A stretch of DNA of 6,883 nt from Pyramidobacter sp. (GTDB lineage Bacteria; Synergistota; Synergistia; Synergistales; Dethiosulfovibrionaceae): contig JAGAYQ010000467.1 of assembly GCA_017940445.1 (NCBI GenBank), positions 1 through 6,883 on the forward strand. The letters run 5' to 3'. Below are positions 4,647 to 6,883 of this stretch, one piece after another. The notes under the pieces are model-generated. The model did not search any database. It saw only the letters and a list, made by a program, of their open reading frames with translations, and was not told the DNA's origin. The translations under genes and the position numbers were made by a program. The number at the start of each line of letters is the position of its first letter. Position 1 is the stretch's first letter.

Positions 4647-5981
4647 ATGGGCATGGGCATGTGGCTCACCGTTTTCTTCGTCGTCTTCCTGCTGATGGGC
4701 ATCCCCATCGCCGTGGCGCTGGGACTGACGTGCATTTTTGCCTGCCTGGTCGATCCCATCTCGGGATTTTTCGCCGGCACGCTCACGTCGATGGACCTGT
4801 ACTGGGAGTGCACCGACATCATCAGCGAGCTGATGCAGAAGACGTTCAACTCATCCAACGGCTCGGCGCTGATGGCGATCCCGTTCTTCATCCTGGCCGG
4901 CAACATCATGGCTTCCGGCGGCGTGTCCAAGCGCCTGGTCGGGCTGGCTGAGGCGTTCCTCGGCCATGTCACCGGCGGTCTGGCACTGGTCGCGACCGTT
5001 GCGTCCACGTTCTTCGGCGCGGTCTCCGGCTCCGCTCCCGCCACCACGGCGGCCATCGGCGGCGTCATGATCAAGCCGATGGAAAGCAGCGGCTACGATC
5101 CCGCCTTTGCCGGCGCGGTCGTCGCGGCCTCGGGCACGATCGGCCTGATCATCCCGCCCAGTTTGACGATGGTGCTGTACGGCGTCAGCACGGGCGTGTC
5201 GATCGGCGATCTGTTCCTTGGCGGCATCATCCCCGGTATCATCATCTGCCTTGTGCTCATCATCCCCGAGTATCTGATCTCGAAAAAGCGCGGCTACAAG
5301 AGCGCCCGCAAGTTCACCGCAGCCGAGCGCTGGGCCGCGTTCAAGAATGCTGTGTTCGCGCTGATGATGCCGATCATCATCCTCGGCGGCATTTACTGCG
5401 GCGTGTTCACGCCCACGGAGTCGGCGGCTGTTGCTGTCGTCTACGGCATCATCGTCGGCATCTTCGTCCACAAGGAGCTGAAGTGGAGCGACATCTACAA
5501 GCTGGTGCTCAAGTCGGCACGCTCCACGGCGGTCATCATGTATCTGATGATCACTGCCGACATCCTCAGCTATATCCTCGTGTCCCATCAGATCCCGCAG
5601 AATCTGGCCGCGTCGATCCTGACGGTGTCGAACAACAAGCTGATCGTGCAGATGATCATGATCGCTATTCTGCTCGTTGTCGGTACGTTCCTCAACAATT
5701 CGGCGGCGATGGTGCTGCTGGCGCCCATCTTCTATCCCATCCTGCTGAGCCTGCAGATCGACCCGCTGTTCTTCGGCATCATCATGGTCATCTCTCTGGC
5801 CATCGGGCACAACACGCCGCCTGTCGGCCTGTGCCTGTTCGTCGCCTGCGACATCGGCGGCGTCAAGCTGGAGCGCCTCGTCAAGGAGGTGGCGCCGCTC
5901 GTGCTTGCCATGATCGCCGCCACGTTCGTGATGAACTGCTTCCCGCAGGTCGTCCTGTTCCTGCCGAACCTGCTGAGGTAA
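4647..5981 (+). CDS. dctM: TRAP transporter large membrane subunit, DctM family
   Basis: The 444-residue protein is the substrate-translocating, sodium-coupled subunit of the TRAP complex. Family motifs are GIPIAVALGL (18-27), IPFFILAGNIM (78-88), FGAVSGSAPATTAAIG (123-138), GYDPAFAGAVVAASGTIG (149-166), IPPSLTMVLYG (169-179), GVFTPTESAAVAVVYG (252-267), GTFLNNSAAMVLLAPIFYP (346-364) and GHNTPPVGLCLFVAC (387-401). Many membrane helices span the whole length. The region 36-74, before the first scaffold motif, looks somewhat longer than in many members and contains WECTDIISELMQKTFNSSNG. The ATG directly follows the dctQ stop (4644-4646) and its AAGGAGG (4632-4638) lies inside the last dctQ codons, which indicates translational coupling. 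The neighbouring receptor makes a complete three-part transporter. Confidence 0.95.
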   Translation: MGMGMWLTVFFVVFLLMGIPIAVALGLTCIFACLVDPISGFFAGTLTSMDLYWECTDIISELMQKTFNSSNGSALMAIPFFILAGNIMASGGVSKRLVGLAEAFLGHVTGGLALVATVASTFFGAVSGSAPATTAAIGGVMIKPMESSGYDPAFAGAVVAASGTIGLIIPPSLTMVLYGVSTGVSIGDLFLGGIIPGIIICLVLIIPEYLISKKRGYKSARKFTAAERWAAFKNAVFALMMPIIILGGIYCGVFTPTESAAVAVVYGIIVGIFVHKELKWSDIYKLVLKSARSTAVIMYLMITADILSYILVSHQIPQNLAASILTVSNNKLIVQMIMIAILLVVGTFLNNSAAMVLLAPIFYPILLSLQIDPLFFGIIMVISLAIGHNTPPVGLCLFVACDIGGVKLERLVKEVAPLVLAMIAATFVMNCFPQVVLFLPNLLR

Positions 5982-5999
5982 TGCGATTACGCTGAATCA

Positions 6000-6057
6000 A
6001 ACAAAAACGTCCCGTAAAGGCAAAGCGATACGCTCTCCTCAGCGGGACGTTTTTGTT
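6000..6057. terminator. Bidirectional intrinsic terminator after the TRAP operon
   Basis: AACAAAAACGTCCCG (6000-6014) pairs over 15 bp with CGGGACGTTTTTGTT (6043-6057). The A-rich left arm and T-rich right arm give a U-run on both strands. The 28-base loop contains a short GCGATACGC inner hairpin. It serves dctM (stop at 5981) on the plus strand and the regulator gene (stop at 6112) on the minus strand. Confidence 0.9.
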
Positions 6058-6111
6058 GTGCACTACAGTATTTGTGCCGGTGTCAAGCCCCCCGGGCCTG
6101 AAAACTGCCTT

Positions 6112-6883
6112 TCAGCGGAAGCGTCGCCGCCTTCGGGCTTCGGCGAGAAGCGACTCCCGCGTGACGACGAGTTCTTTGAGCTTGAGCTCGCCGGGGCGGA
6201 TGCCGGCTGTCAGAAATCCGTCGACGGAGCGGAGCACGTGACTGACGATCTCGCCTCCGTCGGGACCGACGGTGACTTTAAGGTCACCGGTGCGCACGGC
6301 GTGGACGGCGGAGGGGATGCGTTCAACGCTGCCGACCGGGAGCTTGATGCCGTGTTCGAGCAGCGAGTCGAGGACGCCGAGTGCCATCAGGTCGTTGGCG
6401 CAGAAGATGGCATCCGGATGCCACGGCAGCATCTGTTCGGCGGCTGCCCGGCCGCCTTCGCGCGTCAGGTCGCTCCAGACGGTGCGCTTTTCCAGATCAG
6501 GATAAGCGCTTGCTGCGCTCAAAGCGCCTGTGACGCGGTCGACGCCGATCTTTGACCAGCGCGGTCCCCCGACGCACAGGAAGCGCCTCAGCGGGCGCAC
6601 ACCGGACAGAAGCGTCTGCGCGCTCAGCTTGCCCTGCTGAGTGCAGCTGCCTGTCCAGATCGCCAGACGGCGGGGGATGTCCCTGGCGGCGGTTGGAGGC
6701 ATCGTCTCGCCGACGTCGCAGATCAGCGCCGGAGTACGGAGCCTCGCAGCCGTACGGGCGGCAGCGTCGCCGTCGAGAGCGTTCAGGATCAGCACTTCTG
6801 AGCCGCGCGTGAGCAGCTTTTCCACAAGCTCCGTCTGAGATACGGGATCTCCCTCGCGATTGGGATAGTGGATCGTCCCTGTC
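6112..6883 (-). CDS. LacI-type regulator, effector-binding domain (5' end beyond window)
   Basis: The minus-strand frame is open from the window edge to the TGA at 6112-6114, giving 256 visible residues; the true start is outside, so the GTG at 6825 is not the start. The fold is the periplasmic-binding-protein type I domain: ILNALDGDAAARTAARLRTP resembles the usual 'IxxPxDxdA…a…giP' stretch. CVGGPRWSKIGVDRVTGAL matches the second-subdomain strand and R..G pattern, and IFCANDLMALGVLDSLLEHG is the conserved NDxMAxG motif. The end, KELVVTRESL, matches the C-terminal ELxxRES of LacI-family regulators. About 85 missing residues would hold the helix-turn-helix DNA-binding domain and bring the length to about 340, normal for LacI. 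A periplasmic sugar-binding protein is the alternative, less likely given the RESL ending. It converges on the TRAP operon and could control it. Confidence 0.65.
   Translation of the reverse strand, partial: TGTIHYPNREGDPVSQTELVEKLLTRGSEVLILNALDGDAAARTAARLRTPALICDVGETMPPTAARDIPRRLAIWTGSCTQQGKLSAQTLLSGVRPLRRFLCVGGPRWSKIGVDRVTGALSAASAYPDLEKRTVWSDLTREGGRAAAEQMLPWHPDAIFCANDLMALGVLDSLLEHGIKLPVGSVERIPSAVHAVRTGDLKVTVGPDGGEIVSHVLRSVDGFLTAGIRPGELKLKELVVTRESLLAEARRRRRFR

Noticed and set aside
4851..5810. 319-codon minus-strand open frame over dctM
   Set aside because: Extremely D/H/R/Q-rich translation typical of a frame antisense to membrane-protein codons; no plausible protein.
6058..6555. Plus-strand open frame across the regulator gene
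   Set aside because: Antisense to the LacI-like coding frame, begins at the edge of the bidirectional terminator, and has no ribosome site.

Overview
The window is GC-rich bacterial DNA (short AT-rich intergenic stretches, near-consensus AAGGAGG ribosome binding sites, sigma-70 type promoters) and looks like an ordinary chromosomal catabolic region. An M20 amidohydrolase, an Xaa-His dipeptidase remnant and a three-component TRAP transporter together suggest an amino-acid or peptide fermenting anaerobe. My best guess is a Synergistota member such as Pyramidobacter or a relative; this rests on gene content and protein style, not on a database match.

Layout, left to right. Bases 1-115 (+) are the last codons of a PepD-like M20 dipeptidase. 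A bidirectional terminator (158-211) separates it from a leftward unit on the minus strand: a GltS-sized secondary transporter of uncertain family (1487-2695), then an M20D amidohydrolase (226-1401), with an intrinsic-terminator-like hairpin between them. The 337-base region 2696-3032 is a divergent control region. It holds a leftward promoter with phased A-tracts and a leader with two competing hairpins, and a rightward promoter (TTGACA, 17 bases, TATTAT) with a candidate operator just after the start point. To the right lies a TRAP operon: solute receptor dctP (3033-4016), a strong hairpin, then dctQ (4149-4646) and dctM (4647-5981), the last two directly abutting. A second bidirectional terminator (6000-6057) separates the operon from a convergent minus-strand gene that runs off the right edge and encodes the effector-binding part of a LacI-type regulator (6112-6883).

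Working model (inference): the divergent units import small carboxylated compounds, by TRAP and by a second sodium- or proton-coupled carrier, and the amidohydrolase cleaves an N-acyl or amide bond of an imported substrate in the cytoplasm. The partial LacI-like gene is a reasonable candidate regulator of the TRAP operon. I see no mobile element, CRISPR array, tRNA or rRNA. Most of the window is conventional; the less usual material is in the control regions and in the unassigned transporter.
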